DNA of 64,000 nucleotides from Bacteroidota bacterium (lineage in GTDB: Bacteria; Bacteroidota; Bacteroidia; Chitinophagales; JADIYW01): positions 21,036 through 85,035 of the forward strand of contig JAQBNI010000093.1 of the NCBI GenBank assembly GCA_028288625.1. The letters run 5' to 3'. Positions 35,306-44,930 of this stretch are shown piece by piece. Position 1 is the stretch's first letter; each line of letters opens with the position of its first letter. The notes beneath the pieces were generated by a model that worked only from the letters and a program-made list of their open reading frames with translations, was not told the origin of the DNA and did not search any database. A program made the translations under genes and the position numbers.

Positions 35306-35509
35306 GTGACATACCTTGAAAAATCAATAGAAAATTATAAGGAAGCCTTAAGTGCATATGGAGAATACATGGAATCGTTAAGGACGTTTAGCAATAGGTC
35401 GGTTACTCAATCAAACAGGGCAAAATGGAGGGAATTGGTTCAAAGAAATAAAGAGTTTAATAAGTACGTTCAGGATAATAATTTGACTCATGAGAAGTAT
35501 TCTGAATAA
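35306..35509 (+). CDS. Small hypothetical protein
   Basis: A possible 67-residue charged, helical protein (KSIENYKEALSAYGEYMESL). It starts at a GTG; no ATG fits, and a nearby ATG at 35296 is in another frame and ends after 7 codons. Composition (E, K, N, Y, S) is protein-like and no competing gene overlaps it. No relatives are recognised. It might instead be the remnant of a longer gene. Confidence 0.45.
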   Translation: MTYLEKSIENYKEALSAYGEYMESLRTFSNRSVTQSNRAKWRELVQRNKEFNKYVQDNNLTHEKYSE

Positions 35510-35621
35510 TGACATCGAGAGCAGAAAAACTTTCTATTGTATATCCATCCATCTTACTAATTAATACAATACTATCAGGAGAATTAACGGGATGAAAGTA
35601 TAATCATATATTTACATCTCC

Positions 35622-36278
35622 GTGAATCCATTCAAAAAATTGCTCAGCTACCTCATTGATATTCCCATAGAGAAAAGGCAAAGTCAGTACAGCGGAAAAG
35701 TCGCAGTCTCTTTTCACCGGGGACAATACAAGCTCAGTACAAAAAATGCGGTGTATTCCTTCGGAAAAAATTATACTTCTTTTTCTACGGCATTTGATGT
35801 TATTGAAATCCAGGACAAAAAAATAGAAAGCGTTTTAGTACTCGGTTTCGGATTGGGAAGTGTCGTGAATTTGTTTGAAGATCATTCGGAGATAAAAAAT
35901 ATTACAGCAGTAGATGCCGATAAAATAATTATTGAACTTGCAGAAAAATATCTTCATTCACCTCTTAAAAAAAAGATTGAATTTATTTGCCGTGATGCAG
36001 AAACATTTGTGAATTCCCTTCAGCAGAAATACGATCTTGTTTTATTTGATGTATTTATAGACGATGTAACTCCCGCAGAATTTATCCGGAAAGAATTTCT
36101 TTTACAGCTAAAAAAATGCATCAGTAAAAACGGAATTTTGTTGTATTCTAAATTGGAAATTGACAGAAAAAATCAAATTGAAAATGACCAGTTTGGAAAA
36201 ATATTTACAGAAGTTTTTCCGGGATCTTTTTCAATAGATGCAGAAGGGAATAAAATTTTTGTGATTACTAATTACTAA
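35622..36278 (+). CDS. Spermidine synthase-like methyltransferase-fold protein
   Basis: A 218-residue Rossmann-fold protein. VLVLGFGLGSVVNLF (about 70-84) is the nucleotide-binding loop, VDADKIIIELA the acidic ribose-binding strand, and YDLVLFDVFIDDVTP the segment matching the spermidine synthase catalytic Asp region. The N-terminal tetramerisation domain of true SpeE is short, and the substrate-binding Tyr/Asp set cannot be confirmed, so it may be a fold relative with another substrate. The start is GTG at 35622; TATATTTA, one mismatch from a -7 box, lies about 15 bases upstream. Confidence 0.75.
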   Translation: MNPFKKLLSYLIDIPIEKRQSQYSGKVAVSFHRGQYKLSTKNAVYSFGKNYTSFSTAFDVIEIQDKKIESVLVLGFGLGSVVNLFEDHSEIKNITAVDADKIIIELAEKYLHSPLKKKIEFICRDAETFVNSLQQKYDLVLFDVFIDDVTPAEFIRKEFLLQLKKCISKNGILLYSKLEIDRKNQIENDQFGKIFTEVFPGSFSIDAEGNKIFVITNY

Positions 36279-36289
36279 CTACTCAATAC

Positions 36290-37042
36290 TTACTTTCTCT
36301 TAAAATTCCTTCTGTGTAAAAAAGGAGTCAGCGTGCCAACCAGTGCGCCCACTGCATAACCCGTGATCACATCTGTCCAGTAATGCTTACCCGCCTTATA
36401 TCGCGTAATGCCCGTTAGCGCAGGGATAATTGCTGCTCCCGTCCACATCAAAGGTCTCCATTTTGAATTCGGATGATAATCGGCATACACCATCGCGATA
36501 AAAAATGTACTTGCAGCAGTAATAGCTGTATGTCCCGACCAGAATGAAGAGGTCGCATCGCTGCCGTACTTGTTACCATTGCCGTAATCTGAATAAACAT
36601 ATGGGCGTTTTCTCTGCGTTAGTCCCTTTGTAAAAGTGGTGAGCGCCGTTGTAATTGCAAAAGTTTCGATCCAGATCGGCATTACGGTTTTCCAGTCCTT
36701 CCTCACATTCTTATCAATAAATAATAATGCCGGGGAAACTATCATAGTATATTGTAATACATCACTTGTAATAGAAGCTGCTCTTGAATGCTGGTAGATG
36801 GCGCTTCTGTCAAATTTATTTATATCGGTTGGCTGTAACGCGCTGATCTCCGCAAGAGTGAGCGGCTTTTTTTTATGCTGCATGATCAGCCCGGTTCCTC
36901 CGGTGCCCAGCGTAATTAAGCCGATAGGAATATCAAGTCCTAACCTGAATCTATAAACACTTTGTCGCTTTAAAGAATCCTGCGCATCAACATGAAATAA
37001 AAACAGGAATGCAAGAATAAGAAGAAGGGATTTTTTTAACAT
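36290..37042 (-). CDS. PAP2 superfamily phosphatase
   Basis: A 250-residue membrane phosphatase with a signal-like N-terminus. The three motifs of the acid phosphatase superfamily are visible: KGLTQRKRP (motif 1), FWSGH (motif 2; Trp in place of the usual Pro) and TRYKAGKHYWTDVITG (motif 3). Several hydrophobic helices flank them. Relatives remove phosphate from undecaprenyl pyrophosphate, phosphatidate or lipid A; substrate not predictable. Convergent with the gene at 35622 and divergent from the VWA protein. Confidence 0.9.
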   Translation of the reverse strand: MLKKSLLLILAFLFLFHVDAQDSLKRQSVYRFRLGLDIPIGLITLGTGGTGLIMQHKKKPLTLAEISALQPTDINKFDRSAIYQHSRAASITSDVLQYTMIVSPALLFIDKNVRKDWKTVMPIWIETFAITTALTTFTKGLTQRKRPYVYSDYGNGNKYGSDATSSFWSGHTAITAASTFFIAMVYADYHPNSKWRPLMWTGAAIIPALTGITRYKAGKHYWTDVITGYAVGALVGTLTPFLHRRNFKRK

Positions 37043-37122
37043 AATATAAAAATAGTATAAAAAACGCAGTCGAAAATAAAAATACGAAACTATAAGTTTA
37101 ATTTAGAAGTACAATTTTGAAT

Positions 37123-38058
37123 ATGAAGCATGTATATACCCTCCTTTTTATTTTTTACACATTGCTTGGTTTTGCAGATGGCATGCATATTAAAGGTGTC
37201 ATCAAGGATATGGATAGCAACCACCCCGTAAAAGATGCTGCCATTACCGTAACATTTTATTCCGGTCTTGATGCTTTCGGATCAACGGACTCTCTCGGTC
37301 GCTATGAAATAACTTCCAAAGAAGAAGTGCCGGAAGGTGATTACAGTATACAAATACAGGCGAAAAATTATTACAGTGTATATGGTTTTATACATGTAAA
37401 GAAAGAATCTTTTATTGAGCAAAGATTAAAAAGAAAATCAACTGCACCGCCTGAACTTACTGCAATAAATACTGCGCCTGTAAAACCTGTACTCGAAGGT
37501 TATGCAACAAATAATCTTGTTTTTTTAATCGATATATCTTCTTCAATGAATACTGCGCAAAAGTTTCCATTGCTTAAAGAATCACTAAAATATCTCGTAA
37601 ATGAATTGCGCCCTACGGACAGAATTGCGATCCTGACGTTTTCGAGTAATGTAAAAGAAGTATTGCCATCCACTCCGGTTACGCAGAAAGAATTAATTTT
37701 AAAAACTATAGACGGACTGAGCTTTGGAAGTACAACACAAGGAGGCGCAGCCCTTGATATTGCGTATAAAACGGCGCTTAGGGATTTTGTAACAAAAGGA
37801 AATAATCGTATCGTTTTAGCAAGTGATGGTTTGTTTACAGCAGGTGAAAAGGATTATAAAAAAATGGAACAGGTGATCCAGGATGGCTCGGAAAAAAATA
37901 TTGCATTGTCCGTTTTTTGTTTTGGAAAGAACACGGAATATGTAAACGGGAGACTTAAAAAACTAACAAGCACAGGTCATGGAAACTTTGCAACGATCAA
38001 CAATATTGACGAAGCAAAATTATATATGCTGGAGGAAGCAAAAGCGGTGAAGGATTAA
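37123..38058 (+). CDS. Exported VWA domain protein with carboxypeptidase-regulatory-like domain
   Basis: A 311-residue protein. Signal peptide at 1-20 (HVYTLLFIFYTLLGFADG); a CarboxypepD_reg-like beta domain at about 22-105 (HIKGVIKDMDSNHPVKDAAI); and a VWA domain at about 130-305 with the metal site DISSS in VFLIDISSSMN, then a Thr in SFGSTTQGG and ASDGLF. This is an extracytoplasmic binding or signalling protein; partner unknown. I choose the ATG at 37123, two codons after a TTG. Confidence 0.87.
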   Translation: MKHVYTLLFIFYTLLGFADGMHIKGVIKDMDSNHPVKDAAITVTFYSGLDAFGSTDSLGRYEITSKEEVPEGDYSIQIQAKNYYSVYGFIHVKKESFIEQRLKRKSTAPPELTAINTAPVKPVLEGYATNNLVFLIDISSSMNTAQKFPLLKESLKYLVNELRPTDRIAILTFSSNVKEVLPSTPVTQKELILKTIDGLSFGSTTQGGAALDIAYKTALRDFVTKGNNRIVLASDGLFTAGEKDYKKMEQVIQDGSEKNIALSVFCFGKNTEYVNGRLKKLTSTGHGNFATINNIDEAKLYMLEEAKAVKD

Positions 38059-38071
38059 ACCTATAAGGTTT

Positions 38072-38665
38072 TTAACTGCAGACAACAAGTTTCTTCGTCT
38101 CAAAAAATTCTTCTTCAAAAAAATCTTTCAACTCAACAACGCGGATATTTTTTCTGATGTCTTTCAACTCATCTTTTAAATCTCCGCCTTTTAAAGCGAT
38201 CAGTTTTTTTGCATGTTTGTTCCTGCTCCAGTGTAAAAGATCAGAAGTTTTTGCAACAGCGCGCGATACAACGTAATCAAAATCTTCCTTAATATTTTCT
38301 GCACGCGCCGCCTTTGTAACCACATTTTTTAATTGCAATGCTTTCACCACTTCATCTACCACAAGAATTTTTTTACCAATAGAATCTGTCAGTATAAATT
38401 TTGTTTCCGGAAAATAAATAGCCAGTGGAATTCCCGGGAACCCGCCCCCCGTTCCGATATCCAAAATCCTTTCGCCTTTTTCAAAAGTAAAAATCTTTGC
38501 AATAGATAAGGAATGCAGTACATGCCGCTCATAAAAATTTTCCAGGTCTTTCCGGGAGATCACATTTATTTTCTCGTTCCACAAAGTGTATAAAGGAAGC
38601 AGCTCAGCGAATTGTTCGAACTGTTCAGTAGTAAGATCAGGAAAATATTTTTTCAGGATTTCCAA
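38072..38665 (-). CDS. rsmG: 16S rRNA (guanine-527-N7) methyltransferase
   Basis: Methylates G527 of 16S rRNA. The 197-residue protein shows NEKINVISRKD, HVLHSLSIAK, the SAM motif ILDIGTGGGFPGIPLAI, TDSIGKKILVV and VSRAVAKTSDLL, all typical of RsmG/GidB. Mutations in this family change streptomycin sensitivity. It is convergent with the VWA gene and divergent from actA across a 340-base gap. Confidence 0.96.
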   Translation of the reverse strand: MEILKKYFPDLTTEQFEQFAELLPLYTLWNEKINVISRKDLENFYERHVLHSLSIAKIFTFEKGERILDIGTGGGFPGIPLAIYFPETKFILTDSIGKKILVVDEVVKALQLKNVVTKAARAENIKEDFDYVVSRAVAKTSDLLHWSRNKHAKKLIALKGGDLKDELKDIRKNIRVVELKDFFEEEFFETKKLVVCS

Positions 38666-39005
38666 TGTTGTTTTTGTAAAGATAAAAATCCATCTTCAAC
38701 AACATTATTTTTATAACGCTGTTATTGCTCCAGTAAATCGTCAAAAAATTGAGCCAGATCAATCCACAAATTCACATCCAACTTCAGAAAAATTGAAATA
38801 GTTCCTTGTAATTTTTTTTAAAAGTCAAGAAATGTTAAGTGTACATTAAATTCTTACTTTAGATGGCAAACCACTTTTAATTGTATACTGAATATCAACA
38901 CAATACCCCTTATTTAAATTGAATCTAAATAGCAGATTTATCCACATTTAATACTATCTAAATATCCGAATACTATATTTGCAACCGAGAAAAAATTAGC
39001 CGATA
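38666..39005. other. 340-bp AT-rich intergenic region
   Basis: No open frame of note. It holds one exact DnaA-box-like 9-mer (TTATCCACA, 38938-38946), a weaker AATCCACA copy near 38761, and the actA promoter box at 38974-38981. There are no iteron arrays and no clear hairpins. Confidence 0.6.
38974..38981 (+). promoter_or_regulatory. -7 box of the respiratory cluster
   Basis: TATATTTG matches TAnnTTTG, 24 bases before actA. It is the only clear box before the 15.5-kb cluster, so it may serve the whole run. Confidence 0.6.
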
Positions 39006-40295
39006 ATGCATTGTTGTAAACCAATCAGAGGAGTCCTCCAATTAATAGCACTTATTTTATTTTTATCCTTGTCTTCAGCCGCTTTTGCAGCTGTTGCTGT
39101 GCCTGATGTAAACCCATCGGATGCTGCTTCAGTCGATAAAGCAAAGCAGGGAATGGAATTATTTAAAGCGAACTGTACCTCCTGCCATGCGATAGACAGA
39201 AAAGTTACCGGTCCGGCGCTTGCAGGCGTTTATGACCGATGGGATAGCGATACTAAGATCGTAGAGTGGGTACATAATTCACAAAAACTCATCGCCAGCG
39301 GAGATCCGTATGCGAACAAAATATTTAATGAGAATAATAAGTCAGTGATGACTTCATTTCCTCAGTTCAGCCCTGAGCAAATTTCTAACATTCTTATTTA
39401 TGTAAAAGCAAAAGCCAACGGTGTTGCGTTGCCGTTTGATGCAGTTGCTGCTACTCCGGCAACAGGCGCAAACACACCATCTACCACTCCGGCTACTCCG
39501 GACTGGTATATCTGGATACTTATTTCTTTCTTACTTGTCCTCGTAATACTATTAGTAAGCGTTACTTCCAAACTGGATAAAGCCGTTAGAGAAAAAGCGG
39601 GAGAAGTAGTAGTAGATGTTTCCATCGATAAAAAAATATTCAGCAAAAAAACTTTAAAAGTATTGCTGCTGATCGGCTCTATATTACTTGTATTTAATAT
39701 TTTCAACGGCGCTATCGATTTCGGTCGCTCACAAGGTTACGAACCGTATCAGCCGATCCGCTTTTCGCACGCTTTGCACGTTGGACAAAACCAGATCGAA
39801 TGCCAGTATTGTCATACGGGTGTAGAGAAAAGCCGTCATGCAAGTATTCCCGGCACACAGATCTGTATGAATTGTCATAAATATGTACAAAATGGTCCTA
39901 AATACGGCAAGGATGAGATCAATAAGATCTATGCTTATGCAGGCTGGGATCCGGAAAAACAAAAATTCGTACAGGCTCCGAAAAATATCGAATGGGTGAA
40001 GGTCCATAATTTACCTGACCACGTTTATTTCAATCACTCTCAACACGTAAAAGTTGGTGGCATTAAATGCCAGACTTGTCACGGTAAAGTAGAAGAATAT
40101 GAAACGATGAAACAGTTTGCACCTTTATCTATGGGATGGTGTATCAACTGCCACAGGAATACGGAAGTGAAGTTTGCAGAGAATAAATATTATTCCATTT
40201 TCTCAAAATATAAAGACGAGTTAAAGAAAGGAACTAGAGCTAAAGTTACTGTCGCAGATATCGGCGGTACCGATTGTCAAAAATGTCATTATTAA
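39006..40295 (+). CDS. actA: Alternative complex III, multiheme cytochrome c subunit ActA
   Basis: Electron-transfer subunit of the quinol:electron acceptor oxidoreductase. The 429-residue protein has a signal peptide ending near AAFAA and an N-terminal class I cytochrome c domain with CTSCH (57-61). Two hydrophobic segments follow (168-188 and 216-236), then a pentaheme domain with CQYCH (266-270), CMNCH (287-291), CQTCH (355-359), CINCH (379-383) and CQKCH (424-428). Six heme sites in total: the usual five plus an extra N-terminal domain. First gene of the act operon, 57 bases before actB. Confidence 0.94.
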   Translation: MHCCKPIRGVLQLIALILFLSLSSAAFAAVAVPDVNPSDAASVDKAKQGMELFKANCTSCHAIDRKVTGPALAGVYDRWDSDTKIVEWVHNSQKLIASGDPYANKIFNENNKSVMTSFPQFSPEQISNILIYVKAKANGVALPFDAVAATPATGANTPSTTPATPDWYIWILISFLLVLVILLVSVTSKLDKAVREKAGEVVVDVSIDKKIFSKKTLKVLLLIGSILLVFNIFNGAIDFGRSQGYEPYQPIRFSHALHVGQNQIECQYCHTGVEKSRHASIPGTQICMNCHKYVQNGPKYGKDEINKIYAYAGWDPEKQKFVQAPKNIEWVKVHNLPDHVYFNHSQHVKVGGIKCQTCHGKVEEYETMKQFAPLSMGWCINCHRNTEVKFAENKYYSIFSKYKDELKKGTRAKVTVADIGGTDCQKCHY

Positions 40296-40352
40296 AATTG
40301 CAGCAGACGCAGGAATGTGTCGTAATAAATCAAAAGTTATAACATTATATAA

Positions 40353-43300
40353 ATGAGTAACAAAAAATATTGGTCGAGCCTGGATGAGTTGAATGAAACT
40401 CCTCAGTATATAGAGAAAGCTTCAAAGGAATTTAATTATGAGATAGATGCTGATGATGCCGGTGAAAACGACGGCCCTAGCCGCCGCGATTTTTTGAAAG
40501 CAATGGGTTTTAGCGTTTCTATCGCTGCTCTGGCATCTGCTTGTAAGATGCCGACACACAAAGCAATTCCATACACCTTCGATTTAAGAAAGCCAGTTCC
40601 TGAAGTAGTTCCGGGTGTCGCAGATTTTTTCGCATCTACTTATTACGAAGGCGGAGATTTTGTAAGCATCCTTGTAAAAACCCGCGAAGGTCGCCCGATT
40701 AAAATTGAAGGCAACAGTGGTTCGCCCCTCACTTTGGGTGGAACAAGCGCGCGTGCACAGGCATCGGTTTTAAGTTTATACGATGTAACGCGTTTAGCAA
40801 CTCCAACAAAAAAAAATAAAAAGGCAGATTGGAAAACAGTGGATGCGGAAATCATGCAAAAGCTTGCGGGTATTGCAACTTCAGGAGGAAAAATTGCATT
40901 AGTAACCGGTACAGTTGCTTCTACTATTACTAAAAAAGCAATTGAAAAATTTGTTTCCAAATTTCCGGGCACAACAGTAGTAAGCTACGATGCGGTTTCC
41001 AGTTATGCAACACGAAAAGCAAACCAGATAAGCCTGGGTTCTCCAATCATTCCTACTATTAATTATGATAAGGCGGATGTGATCGTTGGCTTTAACGCAG
41101 ACTTTTTAGGAACCGGAATTTCAACAGTGGAAGCTGCAAAAAAATATGTGGCAACACGTGTTCCTTCGAAAACAAATCCGAAGATGTCGCGCCATCACCA
41201 GTTTCAGTCTACCATGAGTATGACAGGTGCAAGTGCTGATTATCGCTACCCGGTTGCTCCATCTGAAGAAAAACAAGCGTTGATTAATTTACTCTCTGCT
41301 GTTGGTGGTTCAGTAAGCGGCGTTGCTAATCTGAAAAATCAGATTGCAAACGATGGCATTAAAAAAGTTGCAGCCGAGTTGCTCGCTGCAAAAGGAAAAT
41401 CTGTTATAGTATCCGGAACGAACGATGTAGATATTCAATTGCTCGTAAATGCTATCAACGGTGTACTCGGAAATTACGGAAGCGTAATCGATACTGCGGG
41501 TGCATACAATTTAAAATCAGGAAATGACGAAGCGCTCGCAGCATTAGCAAGCGATTTGGAAAAAGGTATATATAAAGGTATTGTATTGCTGGGATCAAAC
41601 CCGGTTTACGACACACCTTACGGCGAAACATTTAAGAAAGCAATTCAAGGCGCAGAACTTTCAGTTTCTACTGCCGACAGAACAGATGAATCTGCACAGT
41701 ACTGCCAGTATGTTTGTCCTGATTCACATTATCTCGAATCATGGGATATCGTTTCTCCTAAAACAGGATTCTACGGATTCGTACAGCCTGCGATTGTAAA
41801 TTTATTTGACACGCGCCAGGCGCAGTCATCTTTATTGACTTGGTCAGGAGATACAACTCCGATCGGACAGTTTGTACAAAATGAGATTGCAGCTTTAACA
41901 GGCGGAAATTATCAAGCTGCTGTACAAACAGGATATTTTGGAAACGCAACATCCGGAGGCGCCGGTGCAAATGTGGGTGCGTCCATAGCAGCAGTAAAAA
42001 CGGGCGCTTCAGCACCAAAGGGAATGGAAGTGTTTTTCTATGAAAAAGTTGCGATAGGAGATGGCAAGCTTGCAAACAATCCTTTCCTGCAGGAAATGCC
42101 TGATCCGGTAGCGAAAGTAACATGGGACAACTATGTTTGTGTTCCTTATTCTTTTGCTAAGGACAAAGGAATTGATGTGATGCCTTATGATAAGAAAGTT
42201 CCGATTGCTAAGGTCGTGGTTAACGGAAAAGCTTTTGAATTACCTGTTGTAGTGCAATTTGGACAGGCGCAAAACACATTGGCAATCGCGATGGGTTACG
42301 GACGTGAAAGAGCCGGTCGTGCAGGCAGCATGGTGGGGAAAAATATGTTCCCGTTTATAAAATCAACAAACGGTATTTCTACCTATGCAACAGACGGCGC
42401 ATCCATTGAATTTACAGGCGCTACTTATGATCTGGCACTCAACCAAACCTATCATACTTTAATGGAAGACAGGAAACTTCCGGGCAAGAAGCTGCAATAT
42501 CGTGGTATGGTGGTGAAAGAAACGACGCTTAAAGATTATCAAAAGAAAGATAATGCAGGAAATGAAGACCGCGAAAAAATCAAGGAAGAATTACACTCTT
42601 TATATGATGGCTACAAGCCGCATGATTACAAGCAGGGTCATCACTGGGGAATGACGGTGGATCTTAATGCGTGTATTGGCTGCGGAGCTTGCGTAGTTGC
42701 ATGCAGTATAGAAAACAATGTACCTGTTGTGGGAAGACGACAAGTTTACCGCAGCCAGGAAATGCAGTGGATACGCATCGACCGCTATTACAATGGGAAT
42801 CCGGATAATCCGGATGTTTCTTTCCAGCCGATGATGTGCCAGCATTGCAACAATGCGCCATGCGAAAACGTATGCCCCGTGAATGCAACGAATCACAGCT
42901 CGGAAGGATTGAACCAAATGGTATACAACCGTTGCATCGGAACAAAATATTGCGCAAATAACTGTCCTTACAAGGTGCGCCGTTTTAACTGGCTCGATTA
43001 CCAGGGTAACGATAGCTGGGGCAAGTTTAATGACGGGAAGCGTTCCTTCACTGATACAGAAGCGCAATCTTATATGTTTGAAGATCTCACACGCATGGTA
43101 TTGAATCCGGATGTAGTGACGCGTACGCGTGGAGTAATGGAAAAATGTTCATTCTGTGTTCAGCGTATCCAGGAAGGAAAATTAAATGCAAAGAAGGAAG
43201 ACCGTCTTTTACAGGATGGCGAAATTAAAACGGCATGCCAGTCTGCTTGTCCGACAAACGCAATTACTTTCGGTGATCAGAACAATAAAGAAAGTGCAGT

Positions 43301-43448
43301 TGCAAAAACATTTGCAGAAAACGGAAGAAACTATTTCATTTTTGAAGAGCAACACTTTATTCCTGCAGTAGGATACCAGGTGAAAGTGAGAAATAAAAAC
43401 GAAGAGCCGATCCGTGGATTTATACAAAACGAAGAACCATATTTATAA
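40353..43448 (+). CDS. actB: Alternative complex III, iron-sulfur subunit ActB (molybdopterin-oxidoreductase-like)
   Basis: A 1031-residue peripheral subunit. The N-terminus carries a twin-arginine motif, SRRDFLKAMGF (43-53), followed by a hydrophobic stretch and Cys64, as in TAT-exported, possibly lipidated ActB. Residues about 75-740 form the molybdopterin-oxidoreductase-like domain, which in known ActB proteins has no cofactor. The last 260 residues form a ferredoxin-like domain with four Cys clusters: CIGCGACVVAC (near 773), CQHCNNAPCENVCP, CIGTKYCANNCP, and CSFC with CQSACP (near 961). It passes electrons from quinol toward the ActA/ActE hemes. Confidence 0.95.
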   Translation: MSNKKYWSSLDELNETPQYIEKASKEFNYEIDADDAGENDGPSRRDFLKAMGFSVSIAALASACKMPTHKAIPYTFDLRKPVPEVVPGVADFFASTYYEGGDFVSILVKTREGRPIKIEGNSGSPLTLGGTSARAQASVLSLYDVTRLATPTKKNKKADWKTVDAEIMQKLAGIATSGGKIALVTGTVASTITKKAIEKFVSKFPGTTVVSYDAVSSYATRKANQISLGSPIIPTINYDKADVIVGFNADFLGTGISTVEAAKKYVATRVPSKTNPKMSRHHQFQSTMSMTGASADYRYPVAPSEEKQALINLLSAVGGSVSGVANLKNQIANDGIKKVAAELLAAKGKSVIVSGTNDVDIQLLVNAINGVLGNYGSVIDTAGAYNLKSGNDEALAALASDLEKGIYKGIVLLGSNPVYDTPYGETFKKAIQGAELSVSTADRTDESAQYCQYVCPDSHYLESWDIVSPKTGFYGFVQPAIVNLFDTRQAQSSLLTWSGDTTPIGQFVQNEIAALTGGNYQAAVQTGYFGNATSGGAGANVGASIAAVKTGASAPKGMEVFFYEKVAIGDGKLANNPFLQEMPDPVAKVTWDNYVCVPYSFAKDKGIDVMPYDKKVPIAKVVVNGKAFELPVVVQFGQAQNTLAIAMGYGRERAGRAGSMVGKNMFPFIKSTNGISTYATDGASIEFTGATYDLALNQTYHTLMEDRKLPGKKLQYRGMVVKETTLKDYQKKDNAGNEDREKIKEELHSLYDGYKPHDYKQGHHWGMTVDLNACIGCGACVVACSIENNVPVVGRRQVYRSQEMQWIRIDRYYNGNPDNPDVSFQPMMCQHCNNAPCENVCPVNATNHSSEGLNQMVYNRCIGTKYCANNCPYKVRRFNWLDYQGNDSWGKFNDGKRSFTDTEAQSYMFEDLTRMVLNPDVVTRTRGVMEKCSFCVQRIQEGKLNAKKEDRLLQDGEIKTACQSACPTNAITFGDQNNKESAVAKTFAENGRNYFIFEEQHFIPAVGYQVKVRNKNEEPIRGFIQNEEPYL

Positions 43449-43466
43449 GAAGATTAATAATAATAT

Positions 43467-44909
43467 ATGTCAAGTCATTTTGAATCACCCATTCGCGAAC
43501 CTCTGATATTAGGGAATAAAACCTGGAAGGATGTTACGCGTGATATAGTGAAACCTACGACGGGAAAATTACAGCCCAAGTGGTTATTCTGGACATCTAT
43601 CGCTGCAACAGTGGCAAGCTTTGGCGTATTTTGTATTGCATGGGAAGTAGCGTTCGGGATAGGTACATGGAATGTCAATAAAACTGTAGGTTGGGCGTGG
43701 GACATTACGAATTTCGTTTGGTGGATCGGTATCGGTCACGCAGGAACGCTGATCTCTGCGATCTTGTTGCTGTTCCGTCAAAAATGGCGTACCGGTGTTA
43801 ACCGCGCAGCAGAAGCAATGACGATCTTCGCGGTAATATGCGCGGGCTTGTTTCCCGTATTTCACATGGGAAGAGTTTGGGATGCGTTCTTTATCTTTCC
43901 TTATCCGAACACGCGCGGTCCTCTTTGGGTAAATTTTAATTCACCGTTATTATGGGACGTATTTGCGATCTCGACATATTTCACAGTTTCCATATTATTC
44001 TGGTACACGGGCCTTGTTCCGGATTTTGGAACGGTCCGGGACCAATCAAAAACTTCGGGACGATGGAAGTTCTACAATTTCTTGTCCTTCGGATGGATCG
44101 GCTCCGCTAAGCATTGGGAAAGATGGGAATCGCTCTCATTAATATTAGCAGGCTTATCTACACCACTCGTGCTTTCCGTTCACACGATAGTATCGTTTGA
44201 CTTTGCTACATCGGTTATCCCCGGGTGGCACACGACGATCATGCCTCCGTACTTCGTTGCGGGTGCGATCTTCTCAGGCTTTGCGATGGTATTGACACTA
44301 ATGATAGTCGCGAGGTATGTGATGAATTTGCAGGATTATATTACACTCGCGCATATCGAATCGATGAATAAGATTATGTTGCTGACCGGAACGATGGTAG
44401 GTATCGCATACTTAACAGAAATTTTTACGGCATGGTACTCCAGCGATCCATATGAGATGTATTCCTTTGCCAATAAATCGCAGGGACCATACTGGTGGGC
44501 GTACGCGAGCATGATGTTTTGTAATCTCGTGTCGCCGCAAGTGTTTTGGATCCGCAAATTCAGAAGAAATATCGCGTTGACATTCTGTATGTCGATCGTC
44601 ATCAACATCGGTATGTGGTTCGAGCGTTTCGTGATCATCGTAATTTCTTTACACAGAGATTATTTGCCATCAAGCTTTTTATACTATTCACCAACGTGGG
44701 TGGAAGTGGGCACATTTATCGGAACGATTGGCATCTTCATGACGCTGTTCTTATTGTTCTGCCGTTTCTTCCCTGCCATTGCGATCGCGGAAGTAAAAGC
44801 AATCCTGAAAGTATCAGGCGATAAAGCGAGAGTAAGACAGCTTGAAGAAGTAAAAGATGAGAAAGCGTATGAAAATATAACCGTTACTTCCGGTGCATGG
44901 GATCATTAA
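43467..44909 (+). CDS. actC: Alternative complex III, membrane subunit ActC (NrfD/PsrC-like)
   Basis: A 480-residue integral membrane protein with about ten hydrophobic segments, belonging to the NrfD/PsrC family. It likely holds the quinol-binding site next to ActB. Recognisable stretches are GIGHAGTLISAILLLFRQKWR, ending helix 2, and LSVHTIVSFDFA. The ATG at 43467 lies 18 bases after actB. It is the partner of ActF, which has a related fold. Confidence 0.94.
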   Translation: MSSHFESPIREPLILGNKTWKDVTRDIVKPTTGKLQPKWLFWTSIAATVASFGVFCIAWEVAFGIGTWNVNKTVGWAWDITNFVWWIGIGHAGTLISAILLLFRQKWRTGVNRAAEAMTIFAVICAGLFPVFHMGRVWDAFFIFPYPNTRGPLWVNFNSPLLWDVFAISTYFTVSILFWYTGLVPDFGTVRDQSKTSGRWKFYNFLSFGWIGSAKHWERWESLSLILAGLSTPLVLSVHTIVSFDFATSVIPGWHTTIMPPYFVAGAIFSGFAMVLTLMIVARYVMNLQDYITLAHIESMNKIMLLTGTMVGIAYLTEIFTAWYSSDPYEMYSFANKSQGPYWWAYASMMFCNLVSPQVFWIRKFRRNIALTFCMSIVINIGMWFERFVIIVISLHRDYLPSSFLYYSPTWVEVGTFIGTIGIFMTLFLLFCRFFPAIAIAEVKAILKVSGDKARVRQLEEVKDEKAYENITVTSGAWDH

Positions 44910-44930
44910 TAAAAAAGATATCATAAAAAT

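Noticed and set aside
42600-43067. 155-codon open frame on the - strand
   Set aside because: Antisense to the conserved iron-sulfur part of actB; no protein-like features.
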